From the NCBI GenBank assembly GCA_017473665.1, contig JAFUKK010000231.1, forward strand, positions 1 through 17,834: DNA of 17,834 bases, given 5' to 3'. Position 1 is the first letter of the stretch. Every line of letters starts with the position of its first letter. Under the pieces are notes generated by a model. The model saw only the letters and a program-made list of their open reading frames with translations. It was not told the DNA's origin and ran no database searches. Made by a program: the position numbers and the translations under genes. Of this stretch, positions 6,471-12,964 are shown one piece after another. The stretch comes from Lachnospiraceae bacterium. Lineage in GTDB: Bacteria; Bacillota; Clostridia; Lachnospirales; Lachnospiraceae.

Positions 6471-7133
6471 GCCTACCCGGAGTATGTGTCCCTGCCCCTG
6501 CCTGTCGCCGTTGCACCAAGGGGCATGCCACCCCATAGCCAGCGCGGATTACACCTTGGGGATTTCCTAAAAAACGGGGTTGCGGTAGTGTCTATTGATG
6601 GTGTCCTTTTAAACGATGGACATTGCCTACGCCTGCAATATGTCCTGCAAAGACAGCCATATACTTAGATAAACAATGTCTGTAACATAGATACTTCTGA
6701 TGGGCATGACAAGTGGAGTGTCCATACCGTTGTCTTAGCAAACGCATAAGGGGCAAGGCCATTCGACATGGATGTCGAATGAGCACAAGGGGTACACGGA
6801 TGTGCCCTTTGTGCGTGCCTGTCCCTTGTGCTATTCTTTATTGCGTTTGCTTAGACAACTGATGGCACGAAACGTATGCCCATGGAAGTATCTATGTTAC
6901 AGACATTGTGCCTCATTCTCCAAGCTGTCTTCGCAGGACCCACAGCAGGCGGGCAAGGTCCATTCGGTAAAAGACACCATCCCTAACCACAACCTCCGTT
7001 TTTTGAAAATCCATCCAAGCTGTAACTAAAGCGCAGGCTATGGGGAGGCATGCCCCTTGGCGCAACGGAGGCGGGTGGGGGCAGGGATGCATACTCCGGG
7101 TGGGCAGTGGTGTAGGTGGAGTGGTGCGGAGAC
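6443..7133. repeat. 691-bp giant imperfect inverted repeat, possible large structured RNA or fold-back element
   Basis: This gene-free stretch folds back on itself almost end to end. Outer ends: GTCTCCGCA at 6443-6451 against 7125-7133. Outer arm: 6471-6545 against 7031-7105, 64 of 75 positions complementary without gaps (11 differences, counted by eye). Middle arm: 6569-6656 against 6925-7004, clearly related but with several gaps. Inner arm: 6673-6696 against 6886-6909, 24 of 24 complementary. Innermost arm: about 6727-6746 against 6841-6860. The centre (6751-6840) carries two further hairpins. In the outer arm seven of the 11 differences are G-U pairs if the plus strand is RNA and only one if the minus strand is; the middle arm does not keep this bias. 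No transposase, promoter or clear target duplication is visible. Confidence 0.85.
6760..6832. repeat. Two tandem hairpins at the apex of the giant inverted repeat
   Basis: CATTCGACAT (6760-6769) and ATGTCGAATG (6772-6781) form a perfect 10-bp stem with a two-base centre. Immediately after, AGCACAAGGG (6782-6791) pairs perfectly with CCCTTGTGCT (6823-6832) around a 31-base loop. Inside that loop the same left strand can instead pair with a second CCCTTTGTGC-like copy near 6805-6814, so alternative folds are possible. If the whole repeat is an RNA, this is its terminal branched loop. Confidence 0.7.
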
Positions 7134-7178
7134 ACAATATATATTGTTTGTGGGAGAAAATAAACCACCATATCTTGT
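7134..7178 (+). promoter_or_regulatory. Tandem NrdR boxes upstream of nrdD
   Basis: Box 1 (7134-7147, ACAATATATATTGT) is a perfect palindrome and matches 13 of 14 positions of the NrdR consensus ACACWATATWTTGT. Box 2 (7165-7178, CCACCATATCTTGT) matches 11 of 14. Their starts are 31 bp apart, three helical turns, which is the paired arrangement known for NrdR operators upstream of ribonucleotide reductase genes. They lie just upstream of the -35 box at 7188, where NrdR bound in its dATP/ATP form would repress. Confidence 0.8.
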
Positions 7179-7187
7179 GCTAATGCG

Positions 7188-7216
7188 TTGACTTTTGTGC
7201 CGGATAATGTTAGAAT
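7188..7216 (+). promoter_or_regulatory. nrdD promoter
   Basis: TTGACT (7188-7193, five of six), a 17-base spacer and TAGAAT (7211-7216, five of six) form a strong sigma-A-type promoter, with TG one base before the -10 (TGTTAGAAT). Transcription would begin near 7223, giving a leader of about 40 bases. Confidence 0.8.
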
Positions 7217-7263
7217 AAACGTAGTTTCGGCAAAAGATGAAATGTATTAAGGGAGGGTTATTT

Positions 7264-9648
7264 ATGTTTCAGGTAATCAAGCGTGATGGCGAGCGGGCAG
7301 ACTTTACGCTGACCAAGATTAATGACGCTATCATGAAGGCATTTGTGGCTACGCAGATGAATTATAACAATGATATTGTGGATTTGCTGGCGCTTCGTGT
7401 TACTGCAGATTTTCAGTCAAAGGTGGAGAATGATGCTATCCATGTGGAGGATATCCAGGATAGTGTGGAGCGTGTACTGGGACAGGCAGGCTATGAAGAG
7501 GTGGCTAAGGCGTACATTCTTTATCGTAAGCAGAGAGAGAAGATGCGTACCATGAAATCCACTATTCTGGATTATAAGGATGTGGTAAACAGCTATGTGA
7601 AGGTAGAGGACTGGCGTGTAAAGGAGAATTCTACTGTTACCTATTCTGTAGGTGGTTTGATTTTAAGTAATTCCGGCGCAGTTACTGCTAATTATTGGTT
7701 ATCTGAAATTTATGATGAGGAGATAGCAGAGGCTCATAGAAATGCAGATATCCATATCCATGATTTGTCCATGCTTACCGGCTATTGCGCAGGCTGGTCC
7801 TTAAAGCAGCTGATTCAGGAAGGTTTGGGCGGTATCACCGGAAAGATTACTTCTGCACCTGCAAAGCATCTGTCCGTACTTTGCAACCAGATGGTGAACT
7901 TCCTGGGTATCATGCAGAATGAGTGGGCAGGTGCGCAGGCATTTTCTTCCTTTGATACCTATTTAGCACCCTTTGTCAAGGTGGACAACCTGACCTATCC
8001 TGAGGTAAAGAAGTGTATTGAGGCATTTATTTATGGTGTCAATACCCCCAGCCGTTGGGGTACCCAGGCGCCTTTCTCTAATATTACTCTGGACTGGACC
8101 GTTCCTAACGACCTGGCAGAGCTGCCTGCGATTGTAGGCGGTAAGGAGATGGATTTCAAATATAAGGATTGTAAGAAGGAAATGGACATGGTGAATAAGG
8201 CATTCATCGAGACCATGATTGAAGGTGACTCCAATGGCCGTGGTTTCCAGTATCCCATTCCTACCTACTCCATTACCCGTGACTTTGACTGGTCCGATAC
8301 GGAGAATAACCGCTTGCTGTTCGAGATGACAGCCAAGTACGGTACTCCTTATTTCTCAAATTATATTAACTCCGATATGGAGCCCAGCGATGTACGTAGT
8401 ATGTGCTGTCGTCTGAGACTGGATTTGCGTGAACTGCGTAAAAAGACAGGTGGCTTCTTCGGTTCCGGCGAAAGCACCGGCAGTATGGGCGTAGTGACCA
8501 TCAATATGCCCAGAATTGCTTATTTATCCGCTAATAAGGATGAGTTCTATGCCCGTCTGAATCATATGATGGACATTGCAGCACGTTCCCTGAAGATTAA
8601 GCGTGGTGTTATTTCCAGATTGCTGGAGGAGGGATTGTATCCTTACACCCGTAGATATTTGGGTTCCTTTGATAATCATTTCTCTACCATCGGTTTGATT
8701 GGTATGAACGAGGTGGGCCTGAATGCCAACTGGCTTCGTGCAGATATGACCGATAAGGCGGTACAGGAGTTTACTCAGGAGGTATTGAACCACATGAGAA
8801 ACCGCTTGTCCGATTATCAGGAGAAGTATGGTGATTTGTACAATCTGGAGGCTACCCCTGCAGAGAGTACCACCTATCGTCTGGCAAAACATGACAAGAA
8901 AAAATGGCCTTTGATTAAGACGGCAGGTAAGCAGGGAGATACCCCTTACTATACCAATTCTTCTCATTTGCCGGTGGATTTTACCGCTGATATTTTTGAA
9001 GCGCTGGATATCCAGGATGAATTACAGACCCTTTATACCTCCGGTACTGTATTCCATGCATTCCTGGGAGAGAAATTGCCCGATTGGCAGGCTGCAGCGA
9101 ACCTGGTACGTACCATTGCTACCAATTATAAGCTGCCTTACTATACCTTATCACCTACTTACTCCATCTGCCGTGAGCATGGTTATTTGACCGGAGAAGT
9201 CAAAGAGTGTCCTCACTGTGGTGCACCTACTGAGGTTTATAGCCGTATTACTGGTTACTACCGTCCTGTACAGAACTGGAATGATGGTAAATTGCAGGAG
9301 TATGGAAACAGAACAGAGTATGTGGTGGAGACTTCTGTATGCAAGAGAGCCGGTCAGGTAAAGGAACAGCAGGCTGAGAACTGCGGATGTAATGCAGAGC
9401 AGACCCTGGCAGATGGTGCATATCTGTTTACCACCAAGACCTGCCCTAACTGCAAGATGGCCAAGGAATTCTTAAAGAATGTATCCTATACCGTAATCGA
9501 TGCAGAGGAAGAGGCAGAGCTGACCGAGAGCCTGAGCATCATGCAGGCACCTACTCTGGTAGTAGTAGAGGGTGGCAGTGTAAAGAAGTATGCAAATGTG
9601 TCAAATATTAAGAAATATGTTGACAGTTTGATGACTGCTACTGTATAG
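7264..9648 (+). CDS. nrdD: Anaerobic (class III) ribonucleoside-triphosphate reductase with C-terminal glutaredoxin-like domain
   Basis: This 794-residue glycyl-radical enzyme makes deoxyribonucleotides from ribonucleoside triphosphates without oxygen. The N-terminal ~90 residues form an ATP-cone allosteric domain (FQVIKRDGERADFTLTKINDAI). The catalytic barrel follows, with SMCCRLRLDL at C381/C382 providing a candidate active-site cysteine. The glycyl radical site is RITGYYRPVQNW with G664, next to cysteines C636, C649 and C652 likely involved in zinc binding. The last ~80 residues add a glutaredoxin-like module with C727-PNC730 and a Q-A-P-T-L-V motif. ATG 7264 is chosen because GGGAGGG at 7251-7257 is 7 bases upstream and homology begins there, although the frame opens at 7237. 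No nrdG activase gene follows. NrdR boxes and a strong promoter precede it. Confidence 0.95.
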   Translation: MFQVIKRDGERADFTLTKINDAIMKAFVATQMNYNNDIVDLLALRVTADFQSKVENDAIHVEDIQDSVERVLGQAGYEEVAKAYILYRKQREKMRTMKSTILDYKDVVNSYVKVEDWRVKENSTVTYSVGGLILSNSGAVTANYWLSEIYDEEIAEAHRNADIHIHDLSMLTGYCAGWSLKQLIQEGLGGITGKITSAPAKHLSVLCNQMVNFLGIMQNEWAGAQAFSSFDTYLAPFVKVDNLTYPEVKKCIEAFIYGVNTPSRWGTQAPFSNITLDWTVPNDLAELPAIVGGKEMDFKYKDCKKEMDMVNKAFIETMIEGDSNGRGFQYPIPTYSITRDFDWSDTENNRLLFEMTAKYGTPYFSNYINSDMEPSDVRSMCCRLRLDLRELRKKTGGFFGSGESTGSMGVVTINMPRIAYLSANKDEFYARLNHMMDIAARSLKIKRGVISRLLEEGLYPYTRRYLGSFDNHFSTIGLIGMNEVGLNANWLRADMTDKAVQEFTQEVLNHMRNRLSDYQEKYGDLYNLEATPAESTTYRLAKHDKKKWPLIKTAGKQGDTPYYTNSSHLPVDFTADIFEALDIQDELQTLYTSGTVFHAFLGEKLPDWQAAANLVRTIATNYKLPYYTLSPTYSICREHGYLTGEVKECPHCGAPTEVYSRITGYYRPVQNWNDGKLQEYGNRTEYVVETSVCKRAGQVKEQQAENCGCNAEQTLADGAYLFTTKTCPNCKMAKEFLKNVSYTVIDAEEEAELTESLSIMQAPTLVVVEGGSVKKYANVSNIKKYVDSLMTATV

Positions 9649-9665
9649 TAAATAGTTGAAAATAA

Positions 9666-9693
9666 TTGGCGTTGCTCGAAAGAACAACGCCAA
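9666..9693. terminator. Hairpin after nrdD, possible weak terminator
   Basis: TTGGCGTTG (9666-9674) pairs perfectly with CAACGCCAA (9685-9693) around a 10-base loop, 17 bases after the nrdD stop. On the plus strand the stem is not followed by a T-run, so it may act as a 3' stabilising hairpin or a poor terminator. Read on the minus strand it is followed by TTATTTTC. Confidence 0.45.
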
Positions 9694-9710
9694 AGCTATG
9701 TGGTGATTCT

Positions 9711-9865
9711 GTAGCCTGCATCGTACAATCAAAACAATCCATCGCAGGCACGCTCTCGCTACATGAATCCAGTAGCGGTACATAACGCGCTAAAATACAC
9801 CGCGTAAGTACCGACGGATTCAAGTACCTGCTTATGGATAGGTTTTGTTCGTATGATGCAGGTCA
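9711..9865 (+). ncRNA. Structured leader or repeat before pyrF with mutually exclusive pairings
   Basis: 9715-9742 is an imperfect inverted repeat of 9834-9862 (for example CCTGCATC against GATGCAGG, and ATCCAT against ATGGAT). Nested inside are GAATCC/GGATTC (9765-9770/9816-9821) and GGTAC/GTACC (9778-9782/9808-9812) closing a CGCG/CGCG stem (9786-9789/9801-9804). The segment GCCTGC (9714-9719) can instead pair with GCAGGC at 9744-9749, and CGCTAC (9757-9762) with GTAGCG (9772-9777). Such competing folds are typical of regulatory leaders, but there is no T-run before pyrF, so any control would be translational. A dispersed palindromic repeat is the alternative. Confidence 0.45.
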
Positions 9866-9901
9866 TGGAAGATAAGAGAAAAAATAGAAAGGAGAGTTTC
9901 T

Positions 9902-10834
9902 ATGATTAATAAATTAATTAGTAAGATTCAGAAAACCAACGCTCCCATCGTAGTAGGCCTAGACCCTATGATGAAATTTGTACCGGAGCATATTCAGAAG
10001 GCAGCTTTTGCAGAGTATGGCGAGACCTTAGAGGGTGCAGCAGAAGCTATCTGGCAGTATAATAAGGGTATTGTGGATGCCATCTATGATTTGGTACCCG
10101 CTGTAAAGCCTCAGATTGCGATGTACGAGCAGTTTGGTATTCCCGGCCTCATTGCTTTCAAGAAAACCGTAGATTACTGTAAGGAGAAGGATTTGGTAGT
10201 CATCGGTGATGTAAAGCGTGGCGATATCGGTTCTACCTCCGAAGCATATGCAGTAGGTCACTTAGGCAAGGTACAGGTAGGCAGCAAGAGCTACTATGGC
10301 TTTGACGAGGACTTCGCTACCGTAAACCCTTACCTGGGTTCTGACGGTATCAATCCTTTTACTAAGGTATGTAAGGAAGAGAGCAAGGGTATCTTCGTAT
10401 TAGTCAAGACCTCCAATCCCAGCAGTGGCGAGTTCCAGGATCGTATCATCGAAGGCAAGCCCCTATACGAGCATATGGGTGAGCAGGTGGCTAGGTGGGG
10501 TGCAGCATGCATGCCCGAGACCGGACGTTACAGCTACGTAGGTGCGGTAGTAGGTGCTACCTATCCGGAGCAGGGCAAGCTCCTGCGTAAGGTAATGCCC
10601 AATACCTTCATCCTGGTACCCGGTTACGGTGCTCAGGGCGGTAAGGGTGCAGACCTGGTACACTTCTTCAATGAAGATGGTCTGGGTGCCATCATCAACT
10701 CTTCCAGAGGTATCATCGCAGCCTACCAGCAGGAGCAGTATGCTTCCTTCGGTGGTCAGGGCTACGCAGATGCTTCCAGAGCAGCAGTGATTGACATGCA
10801 GAAGGATATTGCACAGGCTTTGGCTTCAAGATAA
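9902..10834 (+). CDS. pyrF: Orotidine 5'-phosphate decarboxylase (type 2)
   Basis: This 310-residue enzyme converts OMP to UMP, the last step of de novo pyrimidine synthesis in the cytoplasm. The catalytic D-x-K-x-x-D signature is D103-V-K105-R-G-D108, followed by IGSTSEAYA, and the N-terminal GLDPMMKFVP motif supplies the second active-site aspartate. Length near 300 and the PYLGSDGINPF segment mark the longer type-2 subfamily rather than the 230-residue form. AAAGGAG at 9888-9894 lies 7 bases before the ATG. The gene stands alone, without pyrB, pyrD or pyrE next to it, behind a structured intergenic region and before a strong terminator. Codon use is strongly biased (GTA, GCA, GGT, CGT), suggesting high expression. 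Confidence 0.96.
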   Translation: MINKLISKIQKTNAPIVVGLDPMMKFVPEHIQKAAFAEYGETLEGAAEAIWQYNKGIVDAIYDLVPAVKPQIAMYEQFGIPGLIAFKKTVDYCKEKDLVVIGDVKRGDIGSTSEAYAVGHLGKVQVGSKSYYGFDEDFATVNPYLGSDGINPFTKVCKEESKGIFVLVKTSNPSSGEFQDRIIEGKPLYEHMGEQVARWGAACMPETGRYSYVGAVVGATYPEQGKLLRKVMPNTFILVPGYGAQGGKGADLVHFFNEDGLGAIINSSRGIIAAYQQEQYASFGGQGYADASRAAVIDMQKDIAQALASR

Positions 10835-10840
10835 AAGTTC

Positions 10841-10877
10841 AGCCGTCCATTCATGAGATTGAGTGGACGGCTTTTTT
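10841..10877 (+). terminator. pyrF terminator
   Basis: AGCCGTCCA (10841-10849) pairs perfectly with TGGACGGCT (10864-10872) around a 14-base loop, followed by six T up to 10877. It begins 6 bases after the pyrF stop and lies between convergent genes. Confidence 0.9.
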
Positions 10878-10895
10878 ACGTCAATAAGTATTATT

Positions 10896-11333
10896 TTATT
10901 GCTCTTTCAAGATAAAATATCTTTTCAAATTTATAATGATGGGTATGGCAGAGATAATGATGGTAAACCCGTTTATCATTGCGGCATCGAAATTTCCTTT
11001 CCCCACATTTGAAATGCAAGCCATAATATGACAAAATGCAACAAATGAAAAAAGGATTGCTGAAAACAGACATGTGTTACTGTTCCGCTTTCTTTGATAA
11101 GTAACTTCTTGGGTGATAATGGAAACACTTTCTTCCGTTTCTCCCATAACCAGCTCATCCAGTGTGAGTCCCATTAATCTGCTAAGAGCAATGAGATTAT
11201 CAATATCCGGCACACCATTATCATTTTCCCATTTGGTAATGGCCTGTCTTGATACATTTAGTCTTTCTGCCAACTCGTCCTGGGATAAGCCTTCCACATG
11301 GCGGTATTTTTTTATTCTTTCTCCTAGTGTCAT
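10896..11333 (-). CDS. Membrane-anchored XRE-family HTH regulator
   Basis: This 145-residue protein has an N-terminal Cro/C1-type helix-turn-helix (about residues 1-60: LGERIKKYRHVEGLSQDELAERLNVSRQAITKWENDNGVPDIDNLIALSRLMGLTLDELV). A short linker leads to two hydrophobic segments, about 86-106 (TCLFSAILFSFVAFCHIMACI) and 118-138 (AAMINGFTIIISAIPIIINL). Such short HTH proteins with a two-helix membrane tail are common in Firmicutes, and their signals are mostly unknown. AGGAGG lies just upstream of the ATG on the minus strand, with about 7 bases between. It is divergent from the kinase-like gene at 11534 across a 200-bp region containing a perfect palindrome, and convergent with pyrF. Confidence 0.85.
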   Translation of the reverse strand: MTLGERIKKYRHVEGLSQDELAERLNVSRQAITKWENDNGVPDIDNLIALSRLMGLTLDELVMGETEESVSIITQEVTYQRKRNSNTCLFSAILFSFVAFCHIMACISNVGKGNFDAAMINGFTIIISAIPIIINLKRYFILKEQ

Positions 11334-11412
11334 CGCAAGTCCTCCTGTATTAGATTACAATAATCCTACCACCGGTCTTGATAAGGAGCAAGAAATTTCG
11401 CTTTACATAAGT

Positions 11413-11427
11413 GCTACGATTCGTAGC
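11413..11427. promoter_or_regulatory. Palindromic operator candidate between XRE regulator and kinase gene
   Basis: GCTACGATTCGTAGC is a perfect 7+1+7 palindrome located roughly mid-way between the two divergent genes. Size and symmetry suit a dimeric XRE-family HTH protein, so autoregulation and control of 11534 are plausible. The link to the adjacent regulator is inferred from position only. Confidence 0.4.
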
Positions 11428-11458
11428 GTGATAGTTTTGCAGGAGACAAGAGTCATTC

Positions 11459-11487
11459 TTGCAAGGAGTTGTATTCACTGATAAGAT
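11459..11487 (+). promoter_or_regulatory. Candidate promoter of the kinase-like gene
   Basis: TTGCAA (11459-11464, four of six), a 17-base spacer and TAAGAT (11482-11487, four of six) lie 47 bases before the ATG at 11534 and 32 bases after the palindrome. Both boxes are imperfect. Confidence 0.35.
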
Positions 11488-11533
11488 AAAAGTGGACGAA
11501 ACAACGTACAGCGCTAGGATAGGGAGGTAATAT

Positions 11534-12304
11534 ATGGCTAAAAATATATTTATTGAAGGGCTTCAGGGTGCCGGAAAGAGCACATTGACCAGCACAGTCG
11601 AGAAACGCAGACCGGATTTACATATTTATCGGGAGGGTGATTTGTGCCCTGTGGAGCTGGCCTGGTGCTGTTATATGACCTGTGAGCAATACGAGCAGGC
11701 CCTTAAGCAGTATCCGGATATTACAGAGGAAATCCGGAAATGGACCATGCAGGAGGGGGCGTACTATATAGTAGCTTATACCCGGATTATTACTGACTAT
11801 CCCGGCTTTCATAAGTACATGGAGCAGTACGAGATTTATCAGGGGCGTAAGAGCCTTGCAGAGTTCCGGCAGATTATTTTTGACCGGTACAGTTCTTTTC
11901 ATGGGGAGGGCAATGTATTTGAATGTGCTTTCTTCCAAAATATCATTGAAGATTTGATATTATACTATCAGCTGCCAGATGAGGAGATAGTAGAGTTCTA
12001 CCGTCAGCTGTGGCAGCATGTGGAGCGGGAGCATTTTCTACTGATTTATTTGGAAAGTGAAGATATCTCCGGCAATCTGATGCAGATTCGCCGGGAAAGG
12101 ATGGACGCTGATAGTAATGAGGTGTGGTATCCTTTGATGATAGAATATCTGAAGGAGAGCCCCCAGGGGCAGACCCTGGGCTATCAGGACTTTGTTGACT
12201 TGGTGAGTCATCTGGAGCACAGGCAGAAGTTGGAACTGCGGATTTGCAGGGAGATATTGGGGGAACATGCGATGATACTGCCATCCAAGAAGTGGCAGGA
12301 ATGA
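11534..12304 (+). CDS. P-loop kinase-like protein, function unknown
   Basis: This 256-residue cytoplasmic protein opens with strand-loop-helix MAKNIFIEGLQGAGKSTL, a clear Walker A (G9-L-Q-G-A-G-K15-S16). The placement and the following REGD segment (about residues 34-37) resemble the deoxynucleoside/thymidylate kinase fold, where an aspartate after strand 2 contacts the substrate. Later segments include YLESEDISGNLMQIRRERMD, which resembles the arginine-rich lid (LxRIxxR) of such kinases. I do not recognise a named family and the substrate is unknown. AGGGAGG at 11521-11527 sits 6 bases before the ATG. The stop overlaps an ATG (ATGA at 12301-12304) of a tiny frame, and the nearby NUDIX gene could make a nucleotide-related pair, which is only inference. 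Confidence 0.7.
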   Translation: MAKNIFIEGLQGAGKSTLTSTVEKRRPDLHIYREGDLCPVELAWCCYMTCEQYEQALKQYPDITEEIRKWTMQEGAYYIVAYTRIITDYPGFHKYMEQYEIYQGRKSLAEFRQIIFDRYSSFHGEGNVFECAFFQNIIEDLILYYQLPDEEIVEFYRQLWQHVEREHFLLIYLESEDISGNLMQIRRERMDADSNEVWYPLMIEYLKESPQGQTLGYQDFVDLVSHLEHRQKLELRICREILGEHAMILPSKKWQE

Positions 12305-12387
12305 AACCGGTTCTTGTTCATAAGAAAGTAAAAGGTAAAGTGTGTTGTGAGCAGCTTACGGATTTATTCGATATAGTTACAGAATAA
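12301..12387 (+). CDS. Possible 28-residue ORF overlapping the kinase stop
   Basis: ATG at 12301 overlaps the kinase-like TGA in an ATGA junction, the classic arrangement for coupled translation. The frame encodes MKPVLVHKKVKGKVCCEQLT and eight more residues (28 in all), ending in TAA at 12385-12387. No family is recognised. It could be a small peptide, the remnant of a longer gene, or chance; its length makes chance quite possible. Confidence 0.25.
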   Translation: MKPVLVHKKVKGKVCCEQLTDLFDIVTE

Positions 12388-12393
12388 TTCTGT
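12379..12393. promoter_or_regulatory. Palindrome upstream of the NUDIX gene
   Basis: ACAGAATAATTCTGT is a perfect 7+1+7 palindrome 42 bases before the NUDIX ATG. It may be an operator. No clear promoter hexamers could be assigned around it, and the short AT-rich hairpin is too weak to be a terminator. Confidence 0.3.
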
Positions 12394-12435
12394 TGAAGTT
12401 GTAAGTTGAAAAGATTTTTGGGGAATGGTGAAGGT

Positions 12436-12915
12436 ATGATACATGTTAATGTAAGAGGACTAGTTGTTAGGGAATCGGAGAACGGAAAGCAACTGATGAT
12501 TCAGTTGCGAAAAAGAGTGGGAGAACCGGAAGTATACGAATTGCCGGGAGGAAGAATAAACGAGTATGAGAAAATGGTTGATGGACTGAGAAGAGAGATT
12601 ATGGAAGAAACCGGTTTGAAGGTGAAAAGGATTCAAGGTGAGCAAGATTCTGTTATAACAACGGGCAGTGGTTTTTCTATGGAATGCATAAAGCCATATG
12701 CTTCCTATCAGACAATAGAAGGACCGGTAGATTCCTTCGGAGTTTACTTTCTTTGTGAAGCGGAAGGAGAACCGCAAAGGGAAGGAGACGATAGCGGAGA
12801 TGTGCACTGGGAAGGGCTGGATGAAGTTAGAAAGTTGATTGACGAAAAAAGGTTTTCGGAAATAGATTTGCCTGTTGTTTTGATGTTTTTGAGTGATGAA
12901 AATAAAATGACATGA
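12436..12915 (+). CDS. NUDIX hydrolase
   Basis: This 159-residue enzyme belongs to the family that hydrolyses nucleoside diphosphates linked to another moiety, using Mg2+. The full NUDIX box GX5EX7REUXEEXGU is present from G39 to L61 (GGRINEYEKMVDGLRREIMEETGL), with all catalytic glutamates intact. The substrate cannot be read: the family includes house-cleaning pyrophosphatases, mRNA decapping enzymes and ADP-ribose hydrolases. ATG 12436 is chosen over a TTG at 12406 because GGTGA at 12427-12431 lies 4 bases upstream and the fold starts at IHVNVRGLVV. Codon use favours AGA and GGA, lower in GC than helD or ygiQ, which hints at separate acquisition. Confidence 0.88.
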   Translation: MIHVNVRGLVVRESENGKQLMIQLRKRVGEPEVYELPGGRINEYEKMVDGLRREIMEETGLKVKRIQGEQDSVITTGSGFSMECIKPYASYQTIEGPVDSFGVYFLCEAEGEPQREGDDSGDVHWEGLDEVRKLIDEKRFSEIDLPVVLMFLSDENKMT

Positions 12916-12964
12916 TGAAGCGGAAAATTTCGGTCTTATAGAGAGGGTGAAAGCGAGTACAAAT

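Noticed and set aside
6443..7133. Identification of the giant repeat as OLE, ROOL, GOLLD or a group II intron
   Set aside because: I could not find the landmark features of these RNAs. A single near end-to-end palindrome does not match their multi-domain layouts, and no intron-encoded protein or intron ends were seen.
6486..7171. Several short open frames on both strands inside the giant inverted repeat (for example 6486-6668, 6772-7029, 6913-7137)
   Set aside because: They have no ribosome binding sites or recognisable protein features and overlap each other. Their sequences mirror each other because of the inverted repeat, as expected for chance frames in palindromic DNA.
8524..8967. Minus-strand open frame opposite nrdD
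   Set aside because: It is a shadow frame of the strongly biased nrdD coding sequence with no start signal.
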